A stretch of 64,000 bases of DNA from the NCBI GenBank assembly GCA_002110485.1, contig MOWL01000026.1:585113-649112 (forward strand), in the 5' to 3' direction. A program made the position numbers and the translations under genes. This DNA is from Emergomyces orientalis (Eukaryota > Ascomycota > Eurotiomycetes > Onygenales > Ajellomycetaceae). Each line of letters starts with the position of its first letter. Position 1 is the stretch's first letter. Positions 11,652-24,045 of the stretch are shown piece after piece. A model generated the notes under the pieces. The model was not told the origin of the DNA, ran no database searches, and saw nothing but the letters and a program-made list of their open reading frames with translations.

Positions 11652-12879
11652 TACTAGGGGCAGTATATATGGGTGTTGGGTTTCCTTTCCTTCTTTTGGT
11701 TTTTTGTTGGGCGCTTTATTTGGTACATACATTGCGCATTGCATTATGATGGTACCGTACGGACTAGAGCGAGAATGAGGAGGGGAATGGGACGGGAGCG
11801 GAAAGCGTAACCAAGGGTTGCGGATGGCAGGACTTCATCAGCTTTTCGACTTTTTTCATTATTTTTGCGCTTGTTTCCACCGTACTTACATTCGTGCATA
11901 CATACAGTACATACACGTCGGCGCATATATTCTGCATCATTTCTCTTTCGTTACCTTTACTTGTTGATCCTACTCCGTGGTCTTTGACAGTTTGTTCTGG
12001 ATTCATTTCCTAAGCCTCGTCCCTTTCTTTTTCGAAGTTTAATCGATCTCGGGAGCGAACATGTTTCCCCCTTTTTCTTTCTTACCTATCACACTTTCTA
12101 AAGACGTCATCATTTTCATGTGTTTGCATACATTTGTCTCCCTATTCTACTCGATAGACTACTCAGGTACCTAGCCCCGGCATCACTACGTACATTATCA
12201 CAACATTTGCTATACACCATTGTTACTTTCGTTATGAAATATTTGTGCAGATTTAGTGATTCAACACCTCTACAAATGAATATATACTTACATTCGTTTC
12301 CATACCTGCCTCTTTTGCTCACTTACCCTCTATCCCTCTTGCTCTCTTGCTCTCATCCAAGTTTTCTTCGAGCTTATAAGTAGAAAACAAAAAAGGGACT
12401 CGGTTGCCGCCGTACATAGTTTCCGAAATCATCTATAGATTGGAGAAATATGTTATTATCCGTCTAGTCAAGCCTTTTTGCCTTGAGTTCACTCCATTCG
12501 TTTTACAAATCAAAAACAAAATTAAAATAACATTGGAAAAAATTTTAATTATGAACAAAATCTTCATTAGTGACTAGTATCATTACTAGTATCATTATAG
12601 ACAAATCAGCAAATAAGAATAAGAATTTGAACCCAGCATGACGCCTGCAAATGCCAAACAGCCCCCCATTCATACATTCTTCCATCCATCTGCCCACCCA
12701 GGCCAATTGGTAATTAAGTAAACACCCCTTTGCTCAAAGACGCCACTTGTTAGCTTCCATAGAAGCTGGATCACAGAGTCGCACCGAGACACGCCCCAAG
12801 AAAAACAATGCACATATGTAAAACGCCAAAAGCCAAAAAGTATATAGGAGAAAAGGTAGATTCGAACCGAACATTTAAC
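11652..12879. other. Convergent intergenic region, no gene seen
   Basis: About 1.2 kb between the stop of the Osh gene and the stop of the condensin gene. It is AT-rich and must contain both 3' UTRs. I see only short frames without sequence character. Confidence 0.55.
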
Positions 12880-15800
12880 CTAAGCATTCGCTTTGACAAC
12901 CCTAAACCCAGCCGTAACTGTCTTGGTGATCTCCTCATTCTTATGCGCCAGGAGCGACAGGGCATAGGCAACATCATTCCATTGCCTTTCATTTTCGCAA
13001 CGGGCTAATCTTGCCGCAAGTTTCTCGGCTAACTGTTTGGCATGTTTATCCTAAGAATATGTCAATTTAAGGTCCATGAAAATACTAATCGATGGGTGGG
13101 ATATTCATACCTTCTCAACAAACCCAGCCAAAAATTTAATAATCCTCCGCAGTGCATCTTCCTCCAGTCCCTTCTCCGTACTCAACAAGCTAAACATATC
13201 TACAAAGTGGTTATAGACTGCATTATCCTTCGTGGCCAGCTCAGTAAAGAACATCCGCGCGAGATCAGCAATCCGCTTATCATCATCTTCCAGGCATTTT
13301 GCCATCTCGCCCAATTGGCCCTTGACTTTCACTTGGCCAGCGAGGATGAGGAATGTCAGAGTCATCAGACATGTCCGCTTGACGGAAACGTCACTGTCAT
13401 TAAGTCGTCGGTAAAGGAAATCGGTGTTCTCGTCGATGAGGTGGTTAAAGCAGACGGCCATGTCGCCCAGGGCAATGACGGCGTTGCTTCGAACTATCGG
13501 GTCCTCTGATCTCTCCATTATGGTAATGAGAAGAGGCAGGTTCTTCTCGCAATATTCGCCGGATACGCACATAAGTTTGGCCATGCACAGAGTTGCGGCA
13601 GCCTGGAGGTTGCGGTCAGGGTAGGTATTATTATTGGCGCAAATCTCAGCAACCAAAGGGCCGAAATTGGTTAGCAATGATGTCGGCCCAAATAGTAACT
13701 CACGTTCACGAATATGAGCCATGGCCTCTGTAAAGTCGTCCTCTGTAGTGCCGCCAATTAGATCGAGTTCATCATCTTCAGACGGCTCATTCTTCTTTTG
13801 GGGCGCGGGGTCTGTGCTCTTGTTCTTTTCTTGCTCCGCCTTTCGACGCTTGAAATCAAGCTCGCAAAGTTCAAGGTGGACGATTTGTTTGATAGCAATG
13901 TGACCGACTATAAAAAGCAATTGTGACAGTGGAACAGAGCTCGTTTTCCGTCTGGGGGTTTGAGGCTCCTCCAAGCCACCTGAGGCCATACTGCTATTGT
14001 CCTGGGATGAACGCGGTCGCACATGTGGCTGAAAAACGAACTTAGTTTTCCGGCGAAGGATTTCGGAGCAAAGCACGTCAGGATGTTTCGAGAGAGCATA
14101 TATTGCTCCAATCGCATGTTCAGCAACACCATACCACTCCTTGCTGTCCGAATCGATCTCGATAATCGCAGCTAGTTTGCTGAGTACAGCGTGATCATTC
14201 GACAGTTTAGGAGATGTGGCGTCCTTCGACTTTGCCTGCCGCCCGGGTTTCATTCTTTTCAACGCAACGCACGTGTATTTGGCAAGTACAAGATCTGCCC
14301 TTCCAAGGCTTCCTAAACCGACACGAAGCATCGCTTCCATCTCGCGCACCACAACCTCAGGGTCAGCCAGGGCAATCATTCCAAGAACTATAATTGCCCC
14401 TCTCCTTTGAGTTTTGGAGATTTCCTTCTTCTGGACACTGTATACCTGCCATAATTTGGCGATAACTAGATCTGATATATGGCCAACTTTCATCATAGTA
14501 CTGAGCAGTTGTTCTAGCGAGGTGAGTTCAGCAGGCGTGGCACCAAAGGTGAGGCTTATCATGTTGCGGGCGATGTAGTTGGCAGCATCATTGGAACTAA
14601 ATGAGTCAGGGGCGTCAAAAAATAAACCCTTGTAGCAGTCTATCAAATGGCTTTGAACTCCTTTGCCCTCGTCACTATTGCCTTTGGTCCAGATCAAGCG
14701 GAGCATTCGTCGAATACCAGCGCGGGCAGTCTCAACTTTGTAGGCGTCAATCATAACAAAGAAATCCATTGCTTCGATAACCTCACTCTTATTTCGGGAT
14801 GAGAGTAGCTGTGAAACGATCTGGGAAGCATGGTGTAGGACCTCGATAAACCGAATGGCTTCAAGGTAATACTTTCTCGTCAATTGGAGTCTTGCGAGCA
14901 GCTCTGATGTTGCCGCTTCTTCTGCGGCCTTCCTCATAGCCTCTTGTTTCTGTTCCTCGGTCAATCTAGGAGCCTTGGAAGGAGACTCGTCAGGCATCTG
15001 CGTCGCATCGTCAAGTAGTTCACTGTCGATGTTGGTGGCATCCACGTCTTCGCCTAGACCAGGAGTCTCAGGGGGAGGCCTGAGCGAGTTTAATTCCGCG
15101 TCTACAGCCTGTAGTCTGGCATCCCATTCCTTATACGCCAGCTGACCGCCATGCATCACACTGAACGGGTGGGTAGAGACCAATTTACCGAGCAATTTGA
15201 TTGCATTCCTGCGGACGTTGCTGCTTTTATCCTCGAGGCTCCTGGCTGCAAGCTCCGCTGCCTTTTGTCGCCGTTTGGGAAACTTTTGGTCCAGTTCGGA
15301 AAGCTTCATATAAACCTGGATGGCACGGCATCGACAGTACGGATTGATGTCTAAAAATCGCTCCTCTAACACATCAAAAAAAGAGTTAATTTGGGTTGTG
15401 TAGTTGTCACTTCTTTCTTCCTGTTTGCTTAAGTCCGATATCAGGTTTCCACAGACTTCGATTACCGCACATCGCAACGTGTAAGCCTGAAGCATCGTCA
15501 GCCACACCGTATATTGGCCAGTATAAACGAACACAGATAATAAATCACCTCGCTGTCAAGTTGCTTTGCCAAAAGAGTCATTTGCTTAATGATCAGTCTC
15601 GGCGCAAGCTCTGAAAGTCTGATAATAAACGCAGACACCGATTTCGGCCCTTTAGTGTCGTTCGAATTGAATTCCTTGTTTCCAAGTTCCCTATCAAATC
15701 ATAAGTAAATAACAATTGACTAAAGCCGAGAATTATTTTTCTTATACCTCAATATTTCATCTGACAGCTGCGGATAATCGTACTGTTCCGCAAGAATATG

Positions 15801-16965
15801 CAGAAATTCCGCCATGGGCTCCGAAAGATGTTCAAAATAGGTGAGGCTCTGGACAATTGAGGTTTGCGCTCCTAGTATCCTGATTAGAAGAGAAAAGCAA
15901 ACAAAAGATACCATCAAACCAAATCCTACCGAAAGCATGACCATGGTGCTTAACAGCAATGCATAGTACTTTGAATGCATGCATTCGAATGGACATGCTC
16001 TTCACTCGTTGCTCGCTTTCTAAAATTAAGTATATGGTCCTGGTAAATAGGTTCACAAATGTGTCACGATCGGAGGTAGTCACGAATATTTTCCCCAGTT
16101 TCAGCTTTAACACCTTACACATAACATCCATGGCAATCTGAATCTGGGCAGAGGAGTCCCAGTGTTCCTCGTTTGTGGCGGGCTTTGATCTTGATTTTCC
16201 GGCCCCGCGTCGCGCTGGGGCTGCTATAGCAGGTTTTTCTGCCAGTTTTGTCTCCACTGCAGAGAGTGTCCACTGCAGCAGGAAAGCGTACAGTTCCAAA
16301 AGTTGCTTGTGGTGCTGAACAGCATCAGTTTCGTCGGATTCGATGTCATGGTGAATAATATCGGCTTCGACGGCCAGGCCCGAGACAACAAGGTCCAGAA
16401 TCTTGCTGAGAGCCTTTGTCGGGAGCAGGGAAGAAAATCTAGATAGTTTAAATAGTTCAGAGTCTTGATCCTGTTGATGGAAACTTTGCTGTTGAGAATG
16501 AAGAGAGGTTGGAGCACACTTGAGGAGAAATTGCAACGAGTCGAAGAAGCTGCTTCTTGCCAGGCCTTCTGGGTTTTCGGCCACAGCTTCGACGATGGGA
16601 TTCAAAATCCCATTTATCAGGGATCCCGTCAGCGACTCGGGATCATTTTCGCAGTCCAACAGCTCCGGATCTGCTTCTGGGGTGGGAACGGAGGTGGGGT
16701 CGCTCAAATAATATTTAAGAGATTCATTGATATCGAAATCCATGGCTTCATCCGTCCATATAAAAGGCGTCGTATGCACAGGACGGAACGACGGAGAATT
16801 GCGAGATATAGAAAATATAGACGATGGTGAAGGTGGAAGTTGTCGGTCCAGGTCCTGATCATGATTTTGCTGATGTTGACGAGGTTGACGATGGTTGAAA
16901 GTGGTGCTTTGTTTGTTTTTTTCCTCTTTGGGACGCCCCAGGCGGCGCTGTTTTCTTCCCGGCAT
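12880..16965 (-). CDS. CND1: Condensin complex subunit 1 (Cnd1/Ycs4, CAP-D2 HEAT-repeat subunit)
   Basis: Five exons: 16965-15930, 15871-15748, 15690-15549, 15486-13111 and 13050-12880, giving 1282 residues. If translation starts at the internal ATG at 16743 (MDFDINESLKYYLSDP), the length is 1208. That internal start looks like the usual N-terminus of fungal Cnd1 and may be the real one. Diagnostic blocks are YTLRCAVIEVCGNLISDL, RCRAIQVYMKLSELDQKFP, SNVRRNAIKLLGKLV and, near the C-terminus, SNAVIALGDMAVCFNHLID and DNAVYNHFVDMFSLLS, all HEAT-repeat segments of CAP-D2. The protein is the HEAT subunit that, with the kleisin Brn1/Cnd2, couples the Smc2-Smc4 ATPase to chromosomes for mitotic compaction. 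It is divergent from the Cdc7 kinase gene. Confidence 0.93.
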
Positions 16966-17634
16966 GGTTAGTTGGCTGTAATCTCGATACACAGCTGGTG
17001 TGCGTATACCCAGCCCAAGCCAGTATCAAGTCTAGAGGTGTCGTACTTCAGTGACTGCAATCGTATACCTTTGGATAGGAAGAAGGGGGAATAGTAAGTT
17101 ATAGCTACCTAGGTATACCCTCAAAAAGAAATAATTAAAGAAAAAAAAATCTTTTATTTTGGCGGAGGAAAAACACTGCTCGCTCTGCGGCAACTACTAT
17201 CTGGATCTGCAGGAGCGAGGCAGGTATTTGTCGCCAAGTTAACCCACGAATACGGTATTATACTACCTACCTACGTAGGTAAAACGTACACCTTTCCTAA
17301 TATAGAGAAATTCTATGCTGCTTTTAGTCATTCGGCATCGCATTGTTCCAAAGCCGTATTTTATTTGGACCCAAAAAAAGGCATCACTTTTATTTGCGGC
17401 AGCAAGACGCGACTCTTTCGCGAGAGTGGACAATTGGGAGGATTTGCCCCAGTCAGTCAGTTGTCATTATTAACAGCCACAGGTCGGAATACCCTTTACG
17501 CACTCTAATAATAATATAAGGATATTAGCTAATTAGCTAAATATTCCTCCAAATTACTGAATTGGTCAAATTCTAAGCTCCCGTCTTCGTCGGCATTTGT
17601 CTCTCCACTCCAATTATCTCCCCCACACCTCAAT
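16966..17634. promoter_or_regulatory. Bidirectional promoter of condensin subunit and Cdc7 kinase, with palindromes
   Basis: This 669 bp gap separates two divergent cell-cycle genes. It contains a perfect 10 bp palindrome TACCTAGGTA (17106-17115) and a perfect 14 bp palindrome TACCTACGTAGGTA (17268-17281). A TTTCGCG motif (17416-17422) sits close to an ACGCGA (17407-17412); both resemble binding sites of SBF/MBF-type G1/S factors. The motif meaning is inference. Confidence 0.45.
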
Positions 17635-19389
17635 ATGACCACGGCCAATTATACTGCGGAATCATTTTCACCCGTTGAAATATTAAGTATCGCTGGAGAG
17701 GAAGAAGAAGAAGGCCGCGGTTTCTTTGACACAGAAACCGGTGAAAGAATTATTCCCACCGATGAAGATTCCCATAGCGTTGGAAGCGAGGGGCAGTCGG
17801 AGCTATCAGAAGAAAGTGAAGAGGAGGAAGTGGACGAATCTGTAGCGGAGGATATGAGGAAGCTCGAGGGCACTTTCAAGGGCATCTCTAGCATGTATCG
17901 ACTGATCAATCGCATTGGTGAAGGTTCGTTTAACTGACCGATGTGACCCCACAATGAAGTGATACCCACTTCCGCAATACTAATAGCTCTCGAAAGGCAC
18001 GTTTTCCACCGTCTATAAAGCTGAAGATCTTTTATACGATGAATATGAGAATGACTGGGACTGGGAGCGCAAGTCTGATGACCAGGATCATGAGAGAGAC
18101 AGAGATCTGCAACCCTATGATAGACCTCGCTCAAAATCACAACGGAAGGGTAAACGGAGGCCTCACTATGTTGCGTTGAAAAAAATATATGTTACGAGTA
18201 GCCCAAGCAGAATCCAAAATGAGCTTGAGCTTTTGAACGATCTCTATGGTAATCGTTCCGTCTGCCCTCTCATCACTGCCTTCCGACACCTAGACCAGGT
18301 AGTAGCAGTACTACCATACTTCCCTCATACCGATTTCCGAGTGCAATATCGCACGTTCCTCGTTTCTGATATGAGGCATTACTTCCGTTCTCTCTTTACC
18401 GCCCTCCATGCAGTTCATAAAGCCAATATCATCCACCGAGATATCAAACCAACGTCAGTTCTTTATCTCCTGAGCGTAGCGCTATCTTAACCATTTACTG
18501 ACAGTATTTCCAGCAATTTCTTATATAACCCAAAGCTTCGACGAGGTGTGCTTGTTGACTTCGGTCTAGCAGAGGTAAGCTTTCTTAATTAATCCCCGCA
18601 CACACTCCCCGCCCACCCAAAAGAGATCCTCAGATGGAACTAAAATTCCCAATCATCAATCAGCGCGAATACCTTGGCGGGGAACTCTGCCATTGCGCCC
18701 AGAACTCCACAGCAAGTAGATATCGCGCTATGTGGCTGCACACGAATATTCATTCAAATACCCTGTCTACAGGATATCCCAAAAACGACTCGCGCCCGTC
18801 CCGGCGTGCAAACCGTGCGGGAACAAGAGGTTTCCGTGCACCAGAAGTCCTGTTCAAATGCACCTCGCAAACAACCAAAATCGACATCTGGTCCGCTGGG
18901 GTCATTCTGCTGACACTCCTCGGTCGACGTTTTCCCTTCTTCAACTCCGCAGATGATGTGGATGCCATGATTGAGATTGCGAGCATATTTGGGTCGCGTC
19001 GTATGAAAGCCGCGGCAGCGTTGCATGGACAGGTCTTCGAAACGAGCCTGCCCACCATTGGCGAGAAGGGTTATTCCTGGGAAAAGATAGTGCTATGGTC
19101 AAGCTGCGTGGAGCAGCTCACGGAGAGCGAAAAGCAGGCTACCCGTTTCCTTTCTACCCTCCTGGAATTGAATCCGAGCAAACGGCCCACGGCCAAAGAG
19201 GCCTTGCGCCATGAATTCTTCACTCATCCAGAAAAAGAGGATTTAGCCTGGGAGGATACCGGGGATAGAGAAACCGGTGATAAAACTGAGGAAGCACAGG
19301 CAGGAGGGCAGCAACAACAACAACAACAACAACAACGCCAACAGCGGGAGGAGACAGTTGAACCAGCTGATGAAATGCACCTTGTATGA
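17635..19389 (+). CDS. CDC7: Cdc7/Hsk1-type serine/threonine kinase (DDK catalytic subunit)
   Basis: Four exons: 17635-17923, 17997-18453, 18514-18574 and 18634-19389, 520 residues. An acidic Ser/Glu-rich N-terminus precedes the kinase domain. Visible elements are the glycine loop NRIGEGTFSTVYKAED, the catalytic lysine in YVALKKIY, HRD loop NIIHRDIKPTNFLYN, DFG motif VLVDFGLAE, and the APE region GTRGFRAPEVLFKC. A kinase insert (a Cdc7 hallmark) lies between the glycine loop and the lysine, and another follows DFG and reads into GYPKNDSRPSRRANRAGTRG. With Dbf4, Cdc7 phosphorylates the MCM helicase to fire replication origins. The start of exon 4 (acceptor CCTCAG at 18633) is my choice because it keeps the frame open; other acceptors meet a stop. 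A Gln run near the C-terminus comes from a CAA microsatellite. Confidence 0.92.
19312..19335 (+). repeat. (CAA)8 microsatellite inside CDC7
   Basis: Eight perfect CAA units encode most of a Gln run near the Cdc7 C-terminus. The tract may vary in length between strains. Confidence 0.85.
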
Positions 19390-20145
19390 TATGATTGCGT
19401 GTATGTTAGGTTTTCGGTTTCTGGCGTTTTACGCGGGTGCAACGGGGCGCAGGTTGGGGATGGTGGGTTCCTGTCACTTTTCAGTGTATTCTACGGGTCA
19501 ATGCATCCTAATGCCTTTTCAACGCCCAATGCGATTATATCAACATGTTATTGATGTATTTAACCTTGTTTTAATTCTTTTACTTCTTTTTCTATCCAAT
19601 GGATGATTTTAATGCTAGTTTTGTTAGAGTAACAAAGTTCGGGAGATAACATAAACCTTTCTACTTTCGGCTTAGGCGGGAGCTCGACGTCATAGCTGCA
19701 ACTTCCAGGATTGCCTCTTTTAACATTCGAGATACCAACATCATGACAGCATCACAGCATCACTGCATTTCTGCCACAGCTATACAGTTTCTTGCAGCGG
19801 ATGCTGGCTGGTCTATAACCCACGTTGGGCTCTGAAAATTGTTTCAGCCAAGCCAAGAGCTCTATCTACATTTTCGATTCTTGTTATCCATATCTTCAGC
19901 AAAGAACCCCGCATACTACTCTTCCCCCATATACCAACGTGTCTCGCCGCACTATCTACATCTCCTTTACTCTCTGCATAGGCCTGCTTTCAGTACTCTA
20001 CGGAACCCTCTTCCGTCAAATCCAGCACATTCAACAAATTCCATCTCTCAACCACAACGATCTCTTCTCCTCCTTTCAACAACCCGAACCGTTCACAATC
20101 ATAAATCGCGCCACCACGAACCGCTTTAATAAGAGATATATCAAC
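19390..20145. other. Intergenic upstream of PCM1; in-frame open leader without ATG
   Basis: This 756 bp gap between tandem genes contains the Cdc7 3' flank and PIMT promoter. From about 19,825 to 20,145 the frame of the PIMT start codon is open and would encode a hydrophobic segment, but I find no ATG in it. See findings. Confidence 0.4.
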
Positions 20146-21020
20146 ATGGCCTGGCAGAGTTCGGGAAAGTCGAATTCGCAGCTAATTAATAACCTATTTA
20201 AGAATGGCCTTATCAAGCATGAGAGGGTGAAAAATGCTATGCTTGCGGTGAGTACTGCGTCCTGTTCATCTTGTCGATCGTTTACTCGTTGGCAAACGCA
20301 TTTAAAAGCCTTACCCACCGACTCTACCCCTTTAATTCCACCCACCCAGAACCCTCCCACTACAATGAAGCTAAATTTAATCAATCGCAGGTCGACCGCG
20401 CCAACTACTGTCCCTCAAGCCCCTACGAAGACTCTCCACAAGCAATCGGCTACGCCGCCACAATCTCCGCACCACACATGCACGTGCACGCCTGCGAACT
20501 CCTCCTCCCATTCTTAAACCCAGACTCACGCGTGCTGGACATTGGCTCGGGATCTGGCTACCTAACCCATGTCCTCGCCAACCTCATCACAGACGACGCC
20601 TTCACCTCGTCCAAAGGCACCGTCATCGGCATCGATCACATCAAGGGCCTAGTCGATATGTGCAACACAAACATGGCCAAATCTGAGTCGGGCCGCCGGC
20701 TGCTTGAATCTGGTAAGGCTCGCTTCGTCCTTGGTGATGGACGGCTGGGGTACCCTGAGGGCGGACCCTACGACGCCATTCATGTCGGTGCTGCGGCGGA
20801 GACGATGCATCACACTCTGATTGATCAGCTGCGGGCACCTGGACGCATGTTTATTCCTGTTGAATCTGGGGGAGAAAATGGAGTGAGGTCGTTTGGCCTA
20901 GGTGGGGGCACACAACATGTGTGGGTTGTGGATAAGAAGGAGGATGGGAGTGTGGTAAAGGAGAGGATTTTTGGGGTTAGTTATGTGCCGTTGACGGATG
21001 CCCCAAGGGAGAGGGTGTGA
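20146..21020 (+). CDS. PCM1: Protein-L-isoaspartate(D-aspartate) O-methyltransferase (PIMT)
   Basis: Two exons, 20146-20247 and 20391-21020, 243 residues, similar to the usual 220-250 of the family. The N-terminus (SNSQLINNLFKNGLIKHERV) is the conserved PIMT substrate-side helix. Exon 2 gives the DRANYCPSSPYEDSPQAIGY block, the SAM-binding motif I VLDIGSGSGYLTHVLA, and the later GDGRLGYPEGGPYDAIHVGAAA. The enzyme methylates isoaspartyl residues in ageing proteins and starts their repair; it is cytosolic in most organisms. The start is the first ATG of the open frame. It is convergent with the DNAJC3 gene. Confidence 0.95.
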
Positions 21021-21902
21021 TAGTGAAAAGCGATGTGGGCGACGGATAAACAGGTATTCGAGTCTAGCGGTTTCTCTTCTGTTTTTCTATGGGTTTTTGC
21101 TCTTGCTTTCATTCCATACTAACTTTTCAAAATTGAAAGAGATGGGATATTATTTCACTTTCTGCTGTTGTTTCCTGCCATTTTCTTCCTATTCCGCGGA
21201 CGAGTGGTAAAAGATCGCCGGTGGTCAAAATTTGGCGGCCACCATGGCAAAAAAGGGGGAGGAAATAGCTGCCCGTACCCATTAGTTCATGTGCAAATTG
21301 GCTTTGTGTATGTAATAGTAATAACAATAATCAGTTCTTTTTTTAAACAAAAAAGAGAGAAAATTTTGATTTCCAAATGCACCTGTTTCATTGCCTATAG
21401 AAAGTCAGGTAGAATGAAATTCAACCTTTCCTCTCATCACAATGAACAGCAAGAGTAAAGGGAGGTTGTTTGATTCAATAAAGATCCCAAGGAAATGTCA
21501 TAAGCCTATGTTATACCAGCATCTGTAATCAGAAACCCATGTATTCGGTCTTCTGTAGAATGTAACAAAACGCCCTTCCCCAATTCCAACGAAAGGAAAT
21601 TTTAAAATAAAATAATAAAAATTCATATATACGTTGAAGGCCTGAAAACACCAACTAGGTAAAAGACCTGATGGCGACACGAGAGGTTTGCGCCCGCCGG
21701 TCTTGAATCTTTCTTGAGGGAGAAAAATGGATACAACGAGGGGAAATATAAAAAGAATACTGAGAGTGCCTGTTGTGCTAGCACGAAGGATGGGAAGCAG
21801 GAGAACGAGCGGAAAAGTGGAAAGGAAATAGTATGCCATAAAACAAATGCCGAAGGGAAAGAAACGCGAACCAAATATGAAATAAAACGAAAATATGTAT
21901 AT
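21021..21902. other. Convergent intergenic region, no gene seen
   Basis: About 0.9 kb between the stops of PIMT and the P58 co-chaperone. It is AT-rich with purine-rich runs. Both 3' UTRs must lie here. No feature is supported. Confidence 0.5.
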
Positions 21903-23547
21903 TTAACCGAACGGGAACCCTCCAGGGAAATTGAAGCCTCCACCCGAGAACTTAAACTGCGGGCCCCCGCTTCCCTGCTGGAAAAAGAATTCTTGCCCAC
22001 CACCCCCATGATGTCCGAACGGACTGCCCTGGAATGGATTACCCTGTCCCTCTGGACTATTGGGGTCATCACCGCGATCGAAACGGGCGCGCAATGCCGG
22101 GTCCGAAAGGACTTCATACGCCTCGTTGACAGCAGCCATCTTCTTCTCCGCTTCCTCCTTGGAAACGCCTTGTGACATCGATTTATCAGGGTGGAATTGT
22201 TTGGTCATCTTGCGATAAGCACGTTTGATAGTCTTGTCGTCCGCGTCGCGGTCGACGCCAAGTACCTTGTAGTAGTCCTTTTGTTTTGAGCGTTTTAGGA
22301 GTGTGTGCGCTTTTTGGAGGAGGGATTGAATATCTTGGGAGTTGTCGTGGTGTTCTCGGGCGAAGTTGAGGGTTTGGATGGCGGCTTCGAAGTCATCGGC
22401 GTGGATCTGGGCTTCGGCTTTCGAAATGAGGCCGTGGAAAGAATGGGGGTTCAGCTTCAAGGCTTCTGTGCAGTACGACTTTGCTTTTTTCTTCATATTT
22501 ATCTGTTAAATATTTGCCAGGTTAGTTTTCATGCTCTTTTAAATTGAATGGAGTTTTGGCAGCACGAACTTGTCTGTATGTTTCGCAAGTCTTCTCGACT
22601 AGATTGTCATAGAGCGTGTTTGGTGCTTTCGGATGGATATGGCCAGCCTCACGAGCCGCCTTCACATCATCCTTTATATCGTCAAGAAGACCTGTGTCCT
22701 CTTTGTTCCCTACCAAAATCTCAGCAGCCTTGCTGAATTTCCGCTCATCCCGAAGGCTCTCGAGGCTAGCCAGTCGTTTCGCAATTTGTTTTTCTCTTTT
22801 AAACAAACGACTGCACGCTTTAGAGTCGGGATCCGAATGGAGACATTTCCGTATTTGAGTGATCCCCCGCTCTGGATCCGCTAGAGAGTAGAAAAGCATG
22901 GAAGACGTCTGTAGATGTGGTTCGACTGAACCAGGAGCCATTTGCAAAACATGCGCCAGGTCATTAATACCTTCTTGGATATCTCCCCGCTCAAAGCGGC
23001 AGCGTGCCCGCAACTGTCGCAGCGGCAACGATTGACTTGCCTTCATAATAGCAACTCCAGATTGCGAGACACAAGTATCCCAGTCACCTTTCTTGTCCGC
23101 AGCCTCAGCCAAGAGAGCCGCTTCTTGAGCATTATTCAGCTCCGCAATTTCTGTTGCAGTGTTTTTCCCCGCCGCTGCCAAATCTCGCTTTGCGGCAGCC
23201 CAATCTGCCGACTTCATCCTAATGCGCGCCCGCTGTATCAAAGCACCCTCAAAATCTGGTTTTATTTTTAGCACATCATTGAAATCCAGCAGTGCCTTCG
23301 CATTTTTGCCGAGAGAAAGGTAGGCGGCTCCGCGTTGGAAGATAGTCAGGTAGTTTGCGGGGTCTCGAGATATTGCAGCGTCGAAATAGGGCAGCGCATC
23401 TTGAGGGGCGCCATTCTTGAGGTGTGATTTGGCGGTGGAGATGAGAGACGAAAGCGGCGTATCTAGGGGAATATCCGACGTTTGAAGCCCATTGGCAGCG
23501 GAAAGGAGAGCAAGGAGAAGAGCCAGACTCTGCAGTCGGAGTATCAT
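21903..23547 (-). CDS. ER-lumenal co-chaperone P58IPK/DNAJC3 homologue (TPR plus J domain)
   Basis: Two exons, 23547-22570 and 22502-21903, joined by a 67 bp intron, 525 residues. A signal peptide (MILRLQSLALLLALLSAANG) opens the protein, so it should enter the ER. TPR repeats fill residues about 30-390 (for example AKSHLKNGAPQDALPYFDAA and AAYLSLGKNAKALLDFNDVL). A J domain follows at about 402-470, starting KDYYKVLGVDRDADDKTIKR, with the HPD tripeptide at about 430-432 that stimulates Hsp70 ATPase. A Gly/Phe-rich tail ends the protein. This layout matches animal P58IPK/DNAJC3 and its filamentous-fungal counterpart, which delivers misfolded clients to BiP/Kar2. There is no C-terminal HDEL-type signal. 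A role in the unfolded-protein response is known for the family and is not shown here. Confidence 0.92.
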
Positions 23548-24045
23548 GGTGAGAGGTGGAAAACAATCATCGAAGAGCGACGAGCATATGCCACGGAATA
23601 TACCTCTTGGAGGGCAGCGGTAAGGTCTGCAGATGTGGATGGATTACGAATAATAAGACAATGGAAACGCTTAGATTAAAGAAAAGAAGAGGATATAAAG
23701 AAGCGATGTATGAAAGAGAAACTGGAGAGTTGAGGCCAGAGTTGAGCTTGAGCTTGAAGTTGAAGTGGATATCTTGATCTAGATATATATGGCCTTAACG
23801 ATATCAGCAAAGGGACAAAGTCTGGCCTTTACAAAAAACGGTAATAATACCGGAATATCATTATCCCAGGATTTTATTTTCGGCTATATTTTAAGTCACG
23901 TGATTCCAACCCTAAACCTGCGGGAAACACCGACAGGATATCAAAAAAGAAGAACGCCGAGAAACTTCAAGATTCCGACATAAACCTCTATATATGTATA
24001 CGTACCCGTGGATGTTGGACAGTCTAGGTTGCTACAACCTTAAGT
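23548..24045. promoter_or_regulatory. Divergent promoter, P58 co-chaperone / mRF1
   Basis: A 498 bp gap between divergent starts at 23547 and 24046. No specific motif is claimed. Confidence 0.4.
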
